A stretch of 36,418 nucleotides of DNA from Prevotella sp. (GTDB lineage Bacteria > Bacteroidota > Bacteroidia > Bacteroidales > Bacteroidaceae), in NCBI GenBank assembly GCA_017412705.1, contig JAFPWS010000066.1:1-36418 (forward strand). Direction: 5' to 3'. Shown here piece after piece: positions 1 through 7,843 of this stretch; within the stretch, counting starts at the first letter, position 1, and each line of letters begins with the position of its first letter. The notes below the pieces were generated by a model. It was not told the DNA's origin, made no database searches, and saw only the letters and a list, made by a program, of their open reading frames with translations. A program made the position numbers and the translations under genes.

Positions 1-401
1 ACAAGATGGTGACAGTGGCTGAGGAGACGGAGCAGTCCCTGCCTGATGATGACAGCACACCGTCAGCGTATAAGCGCGTAGAAGAGGCTGAGGCACAATG
101 GGTTGCCACAGGAGGACACCTGCATCAAGGTCTGAACATTCAGGCGGTTGCCGACGAGATGCACCTGCCACGTCCGTTGCTTACGGCATGGCTGAAGACC
201 ACCGAGTGGGAACTCTTCGCTACCTGGCTCAATCAACTGCGTATAGAAGAAGCCAAGAAGGTGCTGCGCGAACACCGCGACTGGAGCAATGACTACGTGG
301 CCCAGCACTGCGGCTTCAGCAATCGCCAGTATTTCCACAAAAAGTTCAAGGAGCTGACAGGCCTTACACCCTCTGAATGGCAGGAAGGCAAGGGTGAGTG
401 A
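1..401 (+). CDS. AraC-family transcriptional regulator, C-terminal part (cut by window edge)
   Basis: The reading frame is open to the left edge, so only the C-terminal ~130 residues are visible; the first in-window ATG at base 6 need not be the true start. The visible part is an AraC/XylS DNA-binding domain. A first helix-turn-helix lies around LNIQAVADEMHLPRPLLTAW, followed by the linker helix with the typical LRIEEAKKVL motif, and a second helix-turn-helix around VAQHCGFSNRQYFHKKFKEL ending in the family hallmark GLTPSEW. It probably binds DNA as a sugar- or signal-responsive activator. The missing N-terminus could be a membrane sensor, a hybrid two-component sensor or a soluble ligand domain; the sequence does not tell which. 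It ends 80 bases before the tRNA gene, which is on the opposite strand. Confidence 0.85.
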   Translation, partial: KMVTVAEETEQSLPDDDSTPSAYKRVEEAEAQWVATGGHLHQGLNIQAVADEMHLPRPLLTAWLKTTEWELFATWLNQLRIEEAKKVLREHRDWSNDYVAQHCGFSNRQYFHKKFKELTGLTPSEWQEGKGE

Positions 402-408
402 AAAGAAA

Positions 409-446
409 ACACCCAACTTTACATTTTTGGGTGTAAAATTGGGTGT
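409..446. terminator. Probable bidirectional terminator hairpin between the AraC gene and tRNA-Ser
   Basis: ACACCCAA at 409-416 can pair with TTGGGTGT at 427-434 or with a second copy of the same arm at 439-446. The two copies belong to a 12-base direct repeat (TTGGGTGTAAAA then TTGGGTGTAAAT). The element lies between converging transcription units, where a shared terminator is expected. The duplicated right arm allows two alternative hairpins. There is no long uridine tract, so strength is uncertain. Confidence 0.5.
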
Positions 447-481
447 AAATTCTGTAAATCACTGATAACCAAGTGATATTG

Positions 482-566
482 CGGAGAGAGAGGGATTCGA
501 ACCCCCGGTACCTCTCGGTACGGTAGTTTTCAAGACTACTGTAATCGACCACTCTACCATCTCTCC
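482..566 (-). tRNA. tRNA-Ser (anticodon UGA)
   Basis: On the minus strand an 85-base class II tRNA folds: the acceptor GGAGAGA (560-566) pairs with TCTCTCC (483-489), with discriminator G at 482. The anticodon stem GTAGT/ACTAC encloses loop CTTGAAA, giving anticodon TGA at 530-532 (plus-strand tca). The T loop is TTCGAAT with a five-base-pair stem. A long variable arm with pairing GGTACC-type ends is present, as required for serine tRNA. The CCA end is not encoded. It reads UCA serine codons. Confidence 0.95.
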
Positions 567-592
567 TGAGGTGACTTTCTTGAAACCGGCTG

Positions 593-600
593 CAAAGGTA
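593..600 (-). promoter_or_regulatory. Bacteroidetes-type -7 element for tRNA-Ser
   Basis: The minus strand reads TACCTTTG, a match to TAnnTTTG, about 27 bases upstream of the tRNA 5' end. An ATTG lies 21 bases further upstream and could be a weak -33 element. Orientation and distance fit transcription of the tRNA. Confidence 0.6.
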
Positions 601-718
601 CTACTTAAAATTGAAAATTGGCAATTGAGAATTGATTATTGTCTGTGAATTAAGTTTTTTTAACTGCATAGAGTGTTTAAAACTCTTAATGTATCGTGTC
701 AGAGTGGCATTTTCTTCG
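601..718. other. AT-rich intergenic spacer between tRNA-Ser and mutS2
   Basis: Together with the tRNA, bases 402-731 contain no protein gene. This part is AT-rich, with short repeated AATTG/CAATT words around 610-640 (AATTGAAAATTGGCAATTGAG) that can pair with each other. Apart from the promoters listed separately, nothing else is recognisable. Confidence 0.5.
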
Positions 719-726
719 TAATTTTG
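719..726 (+). promoter_or_regulatory. Promoter -7 element of mutS2
   Basis: TAATTTTG matches TAnnTTTG. It ends only five bases before the conserved ATG at 732, so the mRNA would be leaderless or nearly so, unless translation starts at the in-frame ATG at 744. No clear TTTG lies at -33. Confidence 0.6.
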
Positions 727-731
727 CAGGC

Positions 732-3434
732 ATGATTTATCCTATGAACTTTGAGTCGAAGATAGGCTTTGACGAGATACGGCGTTTGCTTCGGGAGTTG
801 TGCCTGTCGACGTTGGGCAAGGAGAGGGTTGACGAGATAGCCTTCTCTGCCGACGCTGACGTGGTGAATGAGCTGCTGGAGCAGGTGCATGAGTTCCGTA
901 TGCTTCAGGAGGCTACAGAGAAGCCCGAGCTGAACTTTTTCTTCGACGTGCGCGAGTCGGTGACCCGCATCAGGCTGGAGAACACGCATCTGGAGGAAGC
1001 TGAGTTGTGGGACCTGCGGCGCTCGCTGGAGACGATAGGAAGAATCGTGGATTTCCTTAATAAGGACGAAGGTGGAAGGACGAAGGAGGATGTAGCGGGG
1101 TCGAAGGACGAAGTACAAAGTACGAATTCTACATCCAACATCAACCTTGATACTTCCAACTTCCGAAGGAACACATCGTCCTTCCTATCTCAACCTTCAA
1201 CCTTCTCCTATCCTGCCCTACACCGCTTGGCTGAAGATGTACAAACGTTCCCGGCCATGATACGGCGCATAGACTCGATACTGGATAAATTCGGAAAGAT
1301 AAAGGACTCTGCCTCGATGGTGTTGGCTGGCATCCGTCACGACATGGAGCAGACGGCGGGTTCGATTTCGCGTACGTTATATACTATACTCCACTCGGCG
1401 CAGCGTGAGGGTCTGGTGGCTCAGGACGTGGCTCCAACGGTTCGCGACGGCCGACTGATGATTCCTGTGGCTCCAGGCATGAAACGCAGGATTAACGGCA
1501 TTGTGCACGACGAGTCGGCCACGGGTAAGACGGTGTTCATAGAGCCTGCAGAGGTGGTGGAGGCTAATAACAGAGTGCGTGAGCTGGAGGCTCAGGAGCG
1601 CCGTGAGATAATCCGCATCCTGACGGTGTTCAGCGATGAGCTACGTCCGCAGGTACCGCAAGTGCTGGAGTCGTATAGGTTCCTGGCCCAGATTGACCTA
1701 CTTCAGGCCAAGGCGGCGTTGGCTGAGCAGATGCAGGCCTTCGAGCCACAGGTGAAGGACGAGCCGTATATAGACTGGATCCGGGCCGTTCATCCCTTGC
1801 TGCAGCGTTCGCTGGCAAAGCAGGATAAGAAGGTAGTGCCGCTGGACATTCGCTTGGAAGGCGGAAGTAAGAAGGAAGACGGAAGTAATAAGAACTTAGG
1901 CCGACTGCTGATTATCTCAGGTCCTAATGCTGGCGGCAAGTCGGTGTGTCTGAAAACGGTGGGCCTGTTGCAGTATATGTTGCAGTGCGGACTGTCGATA
2001 CCCATTGGCGACCGTTCTACGTGCGGCGTGTTTCGCAATCTGATGATAGACATCGGCGACGAGCAGTCGATAGCTGACGACCTGTCGACCTATTCGAGCC
2101 ACCTGCTGAACATGAAGAACATGATGAAGCAGGCCGACGCCCATACACTGCTGCTGATAGACGAGTTCGGAGGCGGCACGGAGCCCACTATCGGTGGAGC
2201 TATTGCCGAGGCGGTGCTGAAGCAGTTCTGGCAGAAGCAGGCCTTCGGCGTCATCACCACCCACTACCAGAATCTGAAGCACTTTGCCGAGGACCATCCG
2301 GGCGTGGTGAACGGAGCCATGCTCTACGACCGCCACCAGATGCAGGCGCTGTTCCAGTTGTCAATAGGGCAACCGGGTTCGAGCTTCGCCATCGAGATAG
2401 CCCGCAAGACAGGCATCCCCGAAGAGGTCATCAGCGACGCCTCGGAGATAGTAGGTTCGGAGTATATACAGAGCGACAAGTACTTGCAGGACATCGTTCG
2501 CGACAAACGCTACTGGGAAGGCAAGCGCCAGACCATTCACCAGCACGAGAAGTCGCTGGAGGGCAGCATCGCCCGCTACGAGACCAACCTGGAAGAGATA
2601 GAGCGCGAGCGCAAGCAGATACTGAAACGTGCCCAGGAGCAAGCCGACGAGCTGCTGCGCCAGGCTAACCAAAAGATAGAGAATACCATTCGCGAGATAC
2701 GTGAGACTCAGGCCGAGAAGGAGCGTACGCGCATCGTACGCGAGGAACTGCAACAGTTCCGCGAGCAGGTGGTCAGTGACGACACCCGCGGACTGATGAG
2801 CGAGGAGGACTTTGCACGTAAGCTGCGCCAGATGGAAGAACGCAAGGCCCGCAAGGCTCAGCGTAAAGAGAAGAAAGGCGCCGAGCAGAAGGCTGTCAGC
2901 ACGAAGCTGGCCGAGCGTGCCAAAGCCAGCTTGAACGATGCCAACTGCCCCTTGGCTCCAGGCGACAGCGTACGCATCAAGGGCACCAGCAGCGTAGGCC
3001 AGATAGAAGCCATACAGGGCAAGCAGGCAACGGTCATCTTTGGCGGCCTTAGAAGCAAGGTGAAGCTGGAACAGCTGGAGCGCTGCGAGAAGAGCAAGGC
3101 TGTCGGCAACGTAACGACTGACAAGCATGCGCACCTGGCTATTCAGACCTCGAAGGTGACGCGCTCTACGATAGAAGACCGCAAGCAGAACTTTCACCAG
3201 GACATAGATGTCAGGGGCATGCGCGGCGACGAGGCCATAGACACCGTGATGCACTTCATTGACGATGCCATCCTGATAGGGCTCTCGCGCGTGCGTATTC
3301 TGCATGGTACGGGTACTGGCATCCTGCGGCAACTGATTAGGCAGTACCTGAACACCGTACCCAACGTGACCAGGGCCAAAGATGAGCATGTGCAGTTCGG
3401 CGGCGCCGGCATCACCGTGGTAGATCTGGAGTAA
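732..3434 (+). CDS. mutS2: Endonuclease MutS2 (MutS-family ATPase with Smr nuclease domain)
   Basis: MutS2 proteins bind branched or stalled nucleic-acid structures, including recombination intermediates and collided ribosomes, using a MutS-type ATPase and a C-terminal Smr nuclease. The start MIYPMNFESKIGF matches the family N-terminus; an upstream in-frame ATG at 696 lies before the promoter and is unlikely. Walker A GPNAGGKS is at about residues 397-404, followed by the DLSTYSSHLLN segment and Walker B LLLIDEFGGGTEP. A long charged coiled coil (about residues 590-730) precedes the Smr domain, which starts with DIDVRGMRGDEA near residue 823 and contains LHGTGTG. At 900 residues it is longer than usual. 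The excess is explained by two low-complexity insertions, at about residues 110-161 and just before Walker A (described separately). Both keep the frame, so the gene looks functional. Confidence 0.95.
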   Translation: MIYPMNFESKIGFDEIRRLLRELCLSTLGKERVDEIAFSADADVVNELLEQVHEFRMLQEATEKPELNFFFDVRESVTRIRLENTHLEEAELWDLRRSLETIGRIVDFLNKDEGGRTKEDVAGSKDEVQSTNSTSNINLDTSNFRRNTSSFLSQPSTFSYPALHRLAEDVQTFPAMIRRIDSILDKFGKIKDSASMVLAGIRHDMEQTAGSISRTLYTILHSAQREGLVAQDVAPTVRDGRLMIPVAPGMKRRINGIVHDESATGKTVFIEPAEVVEANNRVRELEAQERREIIRILTVFSDELRPQVPQVLESYRFLAQIDLLQAKAALAEQMQAFEPQVKDEPYIDWIRAVHPLLQRSLAKQDKKVVPLDIRLEGGSKKEDGSNKNLGRLLIISGPNAGGKSVCLKTVGLLQYMLQCGLSIPIGDRSTCGVFRNLMIDIGDEQSIADDLSTYSSHLLNMKNMMKQADAHTLLLIDEFGGGTEPTIGGAIAEAVLKQFWQKQAFGVITTHYQNLKHFAEDHPGVVNGAMLYDRHQMQALFQLSIGQPGSSFAIEIARKTGIPEEVISDASEIVGSEYIQSDKYLQDIVRDKRYWEGKRQTIHQHEKSLEGSIARYETNLEEIERERKQILKRAQEQADELLRQANQKIENTIREIRETQAEKERTRIVREELQQFREQVVSDDTRGLMSEEDFARKLRQMEERKARKAQRKEKKGAEQKAVSTKLAERAKASLNDANCPLAPGDSVRIKGTSSVGQIEAIQGKQATVIFGGLRSKVKLEQLERCEKSKAVGNVTTDKHAHLAIQTSKVTRSTIEDRKQNFHQDIDVRGMRGDEAIDTVMHFIDDAILIGLSRVRILHGTGTGILRQLIRQYLNTVPNVTRAKDEHVQFGGAGITVVDLE
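1060..1215 (+). repeat. Low-complexity palindromic insertion inside mutS2
   Basis: This segment encodes a Ser/Thr/Asn/Asp-rich stretch that interrupts the conserved N-terminal domain. At DNA level it has a purine-rich left half and a pyrimidine-rich right half. GGAAGGACG (1074-1082) pairs with CGTCCTTCC (1177-1185), and nested inside, GGATGTAG (1088-1095) pairs with CTACATCC (1129-1136), with GTACAAAGTAC between. AAGGACGAAGG occurs twice in the left half. It looks like a small inserted element or repeat expansion that stayed in frame. Confidence 0.65.
1857..1895 (+). repeat. 18-base tandem duplication in mutS2 just before Walker A
   Basis: CGGAAGTAA occurs at 1862-1870 and again at 1880-1888, an 18-base period. 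It encodes a Gly/Ser/Lys-rich linker (EGGSKKEDGSNKN) between the strand LDIRL and the strand RLLIISG leading into the Walker A loop. The composition resembles the larger insertion upstream in the same gene. Confidence 0.6.
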
Positions 3435-3487
3435 GAGAGCAGAAAACAGAATAATAAAGAGAGAACCTAACTAAAAACATAACGACT

Positions 3488-5200
3488 ATGAACATGAGAC
3501 CCCTAAGCTGTGTAGTTATTGCAGCCGTCAGCGGCTTGCTGACAACGGCATGTAACCGTCAGGCAACAGAAGAAACGGCGGAGCAGACTACCGTAATGAA
3601 AACCGTAGGCAACCCCTATCTGCCCCTGTGGGAACACATACCCGACGGTGAGCCCTACGTGTTTGAAGACCCTGACCAGCCCGGCAAACAGCGCGTATAC
3701 ATCTATGGCTCGCACGACACACGCATCAGCGACTACTGCGGCTTGGAACAAGTGGTGTGGTCGGCATCGACAGACTCGCTCAATTATTGGCGCTACGATG
3801 GCGAAATACTGCGTATCGACAAGAACGCCAAAGGCGAGCCCTTCGACTCTGCAGGTACGGCTGACGTGCTCTTTGCCCCCGATATAGCCTTGGCAACCGA
3901 TGCCAACGGCAAGAAGACCTACTACTTCTATCCCAACGACCAGGCGTGGGGCCGCAACGGACTGGTGGCTAAGAGTAGTCGCCCAGACGGACCTTTCGAG
4001 GTTGTCAACTGGAGCAAGGACGACGCTAACAAGACCGACGGTGTGCTGCAGTTCGACCCAGCTGTCTTTGTCGACGACGACGGGCGTGTGTATGGCTATT
4101 GGGGTTTCCAGCGCTCGTACGCTGCCGAACTCGACCCTGCCACGATGGCTACTGTCAAGCCTGGCACGAAGGTCATAGAGGATATGGTGTCAGGTCGCGA
4201 ACAAGAGGGCGTCTTCCGTTTCTTCGAGGCATCGTCCATTCGCAAAATCAAAGACAAGTATGTGTTCATCTACAGTCGTTGGACCAAGGATGGCGAGTTC
4301 GGGCTGCCAGGCACAAACTACACGCTGGCCTACGCCTACAGCGACCAGCCGTTGGGACCGTGGACCTATGGCGGCACCATCATCGACGGACGTGCCCGCG
4401 AAAAAGACGAGCAGGGCAATACGATAGCCTCGGCCAATGTCAGCGGTAACACACACGGCAGCATCTGCCAGATCAATGGCCAGTGGTATGTGTTCTATCA
4501 TCGCCAATCGGGACTGAACGAATTTGCGCGGCAGGCCATGGTGGCACCCATCAGCGTCAGCGTTGAGGAGGGTCTTGGCGGCAAGGTGGAGATATCAGAG
4601 GGTGAGTATACGTCAGAAGGCTTTGCCCTGGAAGGACTCGACCCCTTTGAGCGCCATTCGGCGGGTATCGCCTGCTGGTACACGGGTCCGAAGGTGGCCG
4701 AGCATAAGTGGCCCAACAACATATTCAGCGGCTCTTACGTAGAGGCCGGCTACGGCGGGACACGTGAGATGGGTACGGAAAAGGCCCTTGCCTCCACCGA
4801 CAAGTTCAGCGCACCCTACGACCTGCGTTACAACACAAACGACGTGGTGAACAATACCGACGGATCCATTGTGGGATACAAGTACTTCAACTTCGATGCT
4901 GAGCGGCTGGCCAATTCCGGCAACCTGATGCTTATCCTGCGGGCCACACCGGCCGGCATCAACGGCACCATCGAGGTCATGATGGACCGTCCATGGACAT
5001 CGCAGGGCGGCAGGAAGATAGGCCACATAGACTTGAAGGGCGATATGGAGAAAAAGGAATGTGACCTGGCAATAGGCATTGCCAACGACGCCAAGGAGAA
5101 TGGTCTCGCAGGAAAGCATGCCCTGTTTTTCGTTTTCAAGTCAGACGTCAAGGAGCAGTCGCTCTGTACACTTCACAACTTCGTATTCCAATTCCAATAA
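3488..5200 (+). CDS. GH43-family glycoside hydrolase, lipoprotein
   Basis: A five-bladed GH43 enzyme, expected to release arabinose, xylose or galactose units from plant polysaccharide side chains. The N-terminus is a lipoprotein signal with lipobox LTTAC (acylated Cys22), so it is membrane-anchored. Candidate catalytic residues: general base Asp53 in HIPDGEPYVFED, the pKa-modulating Asp190 in FDPAVFVDDDGRVYGYWG, and catalytic acid Glu247 in RFFEASSIRK; a GNTHGS segment supplies the conserved His. After about residue 380 comes a C-terminal beta-rich domain that may bind carbohydrate. Total 570 residues. It follows mutS2 by 53 bases and precedes GH97 by 12, so the two glycosidases form an operon. 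The subfamily, and hence the exact substrate, cannot be assigned by eye. Confidence 0.85.
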   Translation: MNMRPLSCVVIAAVSGLLTTACNRQATEETAEQTTVMKTVGNPYLPLWEHIPDGEPYVFEDPDQPGKQRVYIYGSHDTRISDYCGLEQVVWSASTDSLNYWRYDGEILRIDKNAKGEPFDSAGTADVLFAPDIALATDANGKKTYYFYPNDQAWGRNGLVAKSSRPDGPFEVVNWSKDDANKTDGVLQFDPAVFVDDDGRVYGYWGFQRSYAAELDPATMATVKPGTKVIEDMVSGREQEGVFRFFEASSIRKIKDKYVFIYSRWTKDGEFGLPGTNYTLAYAYSDQPLGPWTYGGTIIDGRAREKDEQGNTIASANVSGNTHGSICQINGQWYVFYHRQSGLNEFARQAMVAPISVSVEEGLGGKVEISEGEYTSEGFALEGLDPFERHSAGIACWYTGPKVAEHKWPNNIFSGSYVEAGYGGTREMGTEKALASTDKFSAPYDLRYNTNDVVNNTDGSIVGYKYFNFDAERLANSGNLMLILRATPAGINGTIEVMMDRPWTSQGGRKIGHIDLKGDMEKKECDLAIGIANDAKENGLAGKHALFFVFKSDVKEQSLCTLHNFVFQFQ

Positions 5201-5212
5201 ACATAAATCATC

Positions 5213-7108
5213 ATGCGAAAACTACTACTGACACTTATGACAGCATTGGCTGTCAGCATACAAGCCAAAGACTACACGCTGCTGTCGCCCGACGGACAGC
5301 TGCAAGTGACGGTACACGCAGGCAGTAACGGCCTGACGTGGGAGGTTCAACACGGTACAACCACCGTGTTGGTGCCTTCAGAGATTGCCCTCAACGGTCC
5401 GCTGAGAAAACTGTCGGGAAAGGTGAAGGATAACGCCCTGATGGTTAGCAATGGCCAGTACGGCATTGAGTTCCGTGCCGACAACGATGCTGCCGCCTAC
5501 CGTATCAGCGTGCTGGGCAAACGAGGCATCACCGTCAGCAGCGAGACCGCCGAGTTCAACTTCGCTGGCGACTACGAAGCTTTTGTGCCCTACGTGAACG
5601 ACAACCGTGGCGGTGAGCGCTATTGCTTCTCCTTTGAGTCGTACTACGACCAGCAGCCGCTGTCGAAGCTATACAAAGACTCGCTGGTCATCAATCCGCT
5701 GGCCGTACGTCTGCCGGAGGGGAAACTGGCTGTCATTGCCGACATGGGTGCCATTGACTATCCGGGAATGTTCCTGGTTAAGTATGGCACACACGGCTTA
5801 AAGGCCGACTTCGCACCTTATCCTACCAGGGATGTCATTGGTGGCTATGCCCGTCTGAACCTGGTGCCTGCGGAGCGTGCCGCCTATATTGCCAAGGATG
5901 TCAAAGGCTGGCTGCCCTGGCGCATCGTACTTGTCACCACAAAAGACCGACAGTTGCTCAATGCACAGCTGCCACAACGTTTTGGCCCCAAGTGCCAGAT
6001 GGAAGATACCTCATGGATTCGTCCAGGCAAGGTGGCCTGGGACTGGTGGAACGCCACCATGCTGACAGGCGTCGATTTCCGTGCCGGCATGAATACCGAC
6101 ACCTATCTCTACTATATAGACTTTGCAGCGCAGAACAAGCTGGAGTACATCATCGTAGACGAGGGCTGGAGCGGCAAGGAGTCGCTGCGCAACGAGCTTA
6201 ACGAGGAGATAGACCTGAAGCGGCTGCTGGCGCATGGCAAGGAGAAAGGCGTGGGCATCATCCTGTGGTCGTCGTGGCGTAATGCCATCAAGGATACAGA
6301 GGCTGTCTTCAAGCACTATGCCGACATGGGCGTGAAGGGTTTCAAAGTCGATTTCTTTGACCGTGACGACCAGGTGGTCATGCAGTCTGCATGGCAGTTG
6401 GCGGAGTGTGCCGCACGTCATCAGCTGCTGCTTGACTTCCACGGCTATCGTCCTACGGGTATTCATCAGGCTTGGCCCAACATTGTCAACTTCGAAGGCG
6501 TGAAAGGCCTGGAGAACTCGAAATGGGAGCCACGTGTGGGCGACGGTCCGTTGCACGACCAGCCCCGCTACGACGTCACCATACCCTATCTGCGTCAGTT
6601 GGTAGGTCCGCTGGACTATACGCCAGGGGCTATGAGCAATGCAACAAGGGCACAATTTTTTGGAAACAATGACCACCCAATGAGTCAGGGTACCCGAGCT
6701 CATCAGGTGGCAATGTATACTGTTTTTGACGCTCCTCTGCAGATGCTGGCCGACTCGCCCTCGAAGTATATGAAGGAGCAGGAGACCACCGACTTCATCA
6801 GTCAGATACCTACCGTCTTCGATGAGACCGTTGCCATTGACGGCAAGTTAGGCGAATACGTGGCGGTGGCCCGCAGGAAGGGCACTACATGGTATGTTGC
6901 GGCCATGACCAACTGGCAGCTGCGCGACCTTGACATCCGTCTCGACATGCTAAGCGAGGGCTCGCACCAAGCAGAGGTTTTCGTTGACGGAGTGAATGCC
7001 GACCGCGACGCTACTGACTATCAGAAACGCTCATGCCGGGTAGCGAAGGGCGAAACACTGAAGGTCAGGCTGTTGCCTGGTGGAGGTTGGAGTGCCATTA
7101 TCAGATAA
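5213..7108 (+). CDS. GH97-family glycoside hydrolase (retaining type, alpha-galactosidase-like)
   Basis: GH97 contains inverting alpha-glucosidases (SusB) and retaining enzymes such as alpha-galactosidase or beta-L-arabinopyranosidase. This 631-residue protein has a cleavable signal peptide (MRKLLLTLMTALAVSIQA), an N-terminal beta-sandwich, a (beta/alpha)8 barrel from about residue 255, and a C-terminal beta domain. The barrel motif GFKVDFFDRDDQ places Asp380 where retaining members carry the nucleophile, whereas SusB lacks it. Glu428 in NFEGVKGLENSKW is the likely acid/base by analogy. I infer a periplasmic retaining exo-enzyme. It is co-transcribed with GH43, suggesting joint removal of side-chain sugars from a pectic or arabinogalactan substrate. 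Its stop codon directly abuts the stop of the convergent gene. Confidence 0.88.
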   Translation: MRKLLLTLMTALAVSIQAKDYTLLSPDGQLQVTVHAGSNGLTWEVQHGTTTVLVPSEIALNGPLRKLSGKVKDNALMVSNGQYGIEFRADNDAAAYRISVLGKRGITVSSETAEFNFAGDYEAFVPYVNDNRGGERYCFSFESYYDQQPLSKLYKDSLVINPLAVRLPEGKLAVIADMGAIDYPGMFLVKYGTHGLKADFAPYPTRDVIGGYARLNLVPAERAAYIAKDVKGWLPWRIVLVTTKDRQLLNAQLPQRFGPKCQMEDTSWIRPGKVAWDWWNATMLTGVDFRAGMNTDTYLYYIDFAAQNKLEYIIVDEGWSGKESLRNELNEEIDLKRLLAHGKEKGVGIILWSSWRNAIKDTEAVFKHYADMGVKGFKVDFFDRDDQVVMQSAWQLAECAARHQLLLDFHGYRPTGIHQAWPNIVNFEGVKGLENSKWEPRVGDGPLHDQPRYDVTIPYLRQLVGPLDYTPGAMSNATRAQFFGNNDHPMSQGTRAHQVAMYTVFDAPLQMLADSPSKYMKEQETTDFISQIPTVFDETVAIDGKLGEYVAVARRKGTTWYVAAMTNWQLRDLDIRLDMLSEGSHQAEVFVDGVNADRDATDYQKRSCRVAKGETLKVRLLPGGGWSAIIR

Positions 7109-7819
7109 TCAGAAGTTCCATTTAACAGCCAGCGTGGGGTTCCAGAAGAAGGTCTTCGTGCTCTCAGGGTCGGTGTTGTAAACGAAGTTGTTCGAGAACT
7201 CCCACTCTGTACCTACGCTGAAATGCTCGGTGAAGTTATACCAGAGCTGTGGCTCAGAGAGTATGACGAGACAGCCATGTCCGTTAGCTTTCTCGCCACG
7301 CCAGAAATCGATGAAGCCCGCAAAGCGCAGCTTGTTATTCAGGAAATTCAACCCCCATACACCTGTCAGCTGAGCGCTGGCATAAGAGTGGGTGTTGTCG
7401 TAGCTCTTGAAAAACTGCTTATACAGCAGTTGGACGGACCATGTCTTTGAGAAGTCTTCCGTGTGCCCATTGTAGGCTGCACCCAGAAGTCCCGCCTGTT
7501 GGAAGCTGCCGCTACGACTCAGACCACCGTTGTACTCCACATGGGCGGCAAAGGGCGACTGCTTGCCAAGGTTGAACTCACGCGAAATCTCTGTGTAAGC
7601 ATTCTCAGTGAAGTGGCTTGAGAGGTCTACGTCTACAAAGTAATACCACGAACCCCATTTGTCTGCTTTGAACTGTTCGAGGGTGATGGTTACCTTCTGG
7701 CGATTCGACTCCTCGCCAGTGTAGATGTTACGACCGAAGTCGTAGTGTAACTGAATGTTTTGTGCGCTGGCAGTCATGCCGATAGCCAAGCAAAGCAACG
7801 AAAAGATAGTTTTCTTCAT
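7109..7819 (-). CDS. Outer-membrane beta-barrel protein, DUF5020/Tsx-like channel
   Basis: A 236-residue protein with signal peptide MKKTIFSLLCLAIGMTASA and alternating aromatic/hydrophobic strands typical of a 12-strand barrel, ending in an aromatic residue (KWNF). The opening QNIQLHYDFGRNIYTGEESNRQK and the WGSWYYFVDVDLS segment match my memory of the Bacteroidetes DUF5020 family, distantly similar to the nucleoside channel Tsx. It lies 24 bases downstream of the purine permease on the same strand, so I infer nucleoside or nucleobase passage through the outer membrane. Function rests on family resemblance and context only. An alternative is a structural barrel of unknown role. Confidence 0.65.
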   Translation of the reverse strand: MKKTIFSLLCLAIGMTASAQNIQLHYDFGRNIYTGEESNRQKVTITLEQFKADKWGSWYYFVDVDLSSHFTENAYTEISREFNLGKQSPFAAHVEYNGGLSRSGSFQQAGLLGAAYNGHTEDFSKTWSVQLLYKQFFKSYDNTHSYASAQLTGVWGLNFLNNKLRFAGFIDFWRGEKANGHGCLVILSEPQLWYNFTEHFSVGTEWEFSNNFVYNTDPESTKTFFWNPTLAVKWNF

Positions 7820-7843
7820 AAATTCTTTATCAGATGGGTTAAG

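Noticed and set aside
696-731. Upstream ATG as the mutS2 start
   Set aside because: It precedes the TAnnTTTG promoter, and family N-termini begin with MIYP at 732.
2361-3389. 342-codon open frame on the minus strand
   Set aside because: Lies entirely within mutS2, whose coiled-coil and Smr domains are well supported; the antisense product is Leu/Ala-rich without domain motifs.
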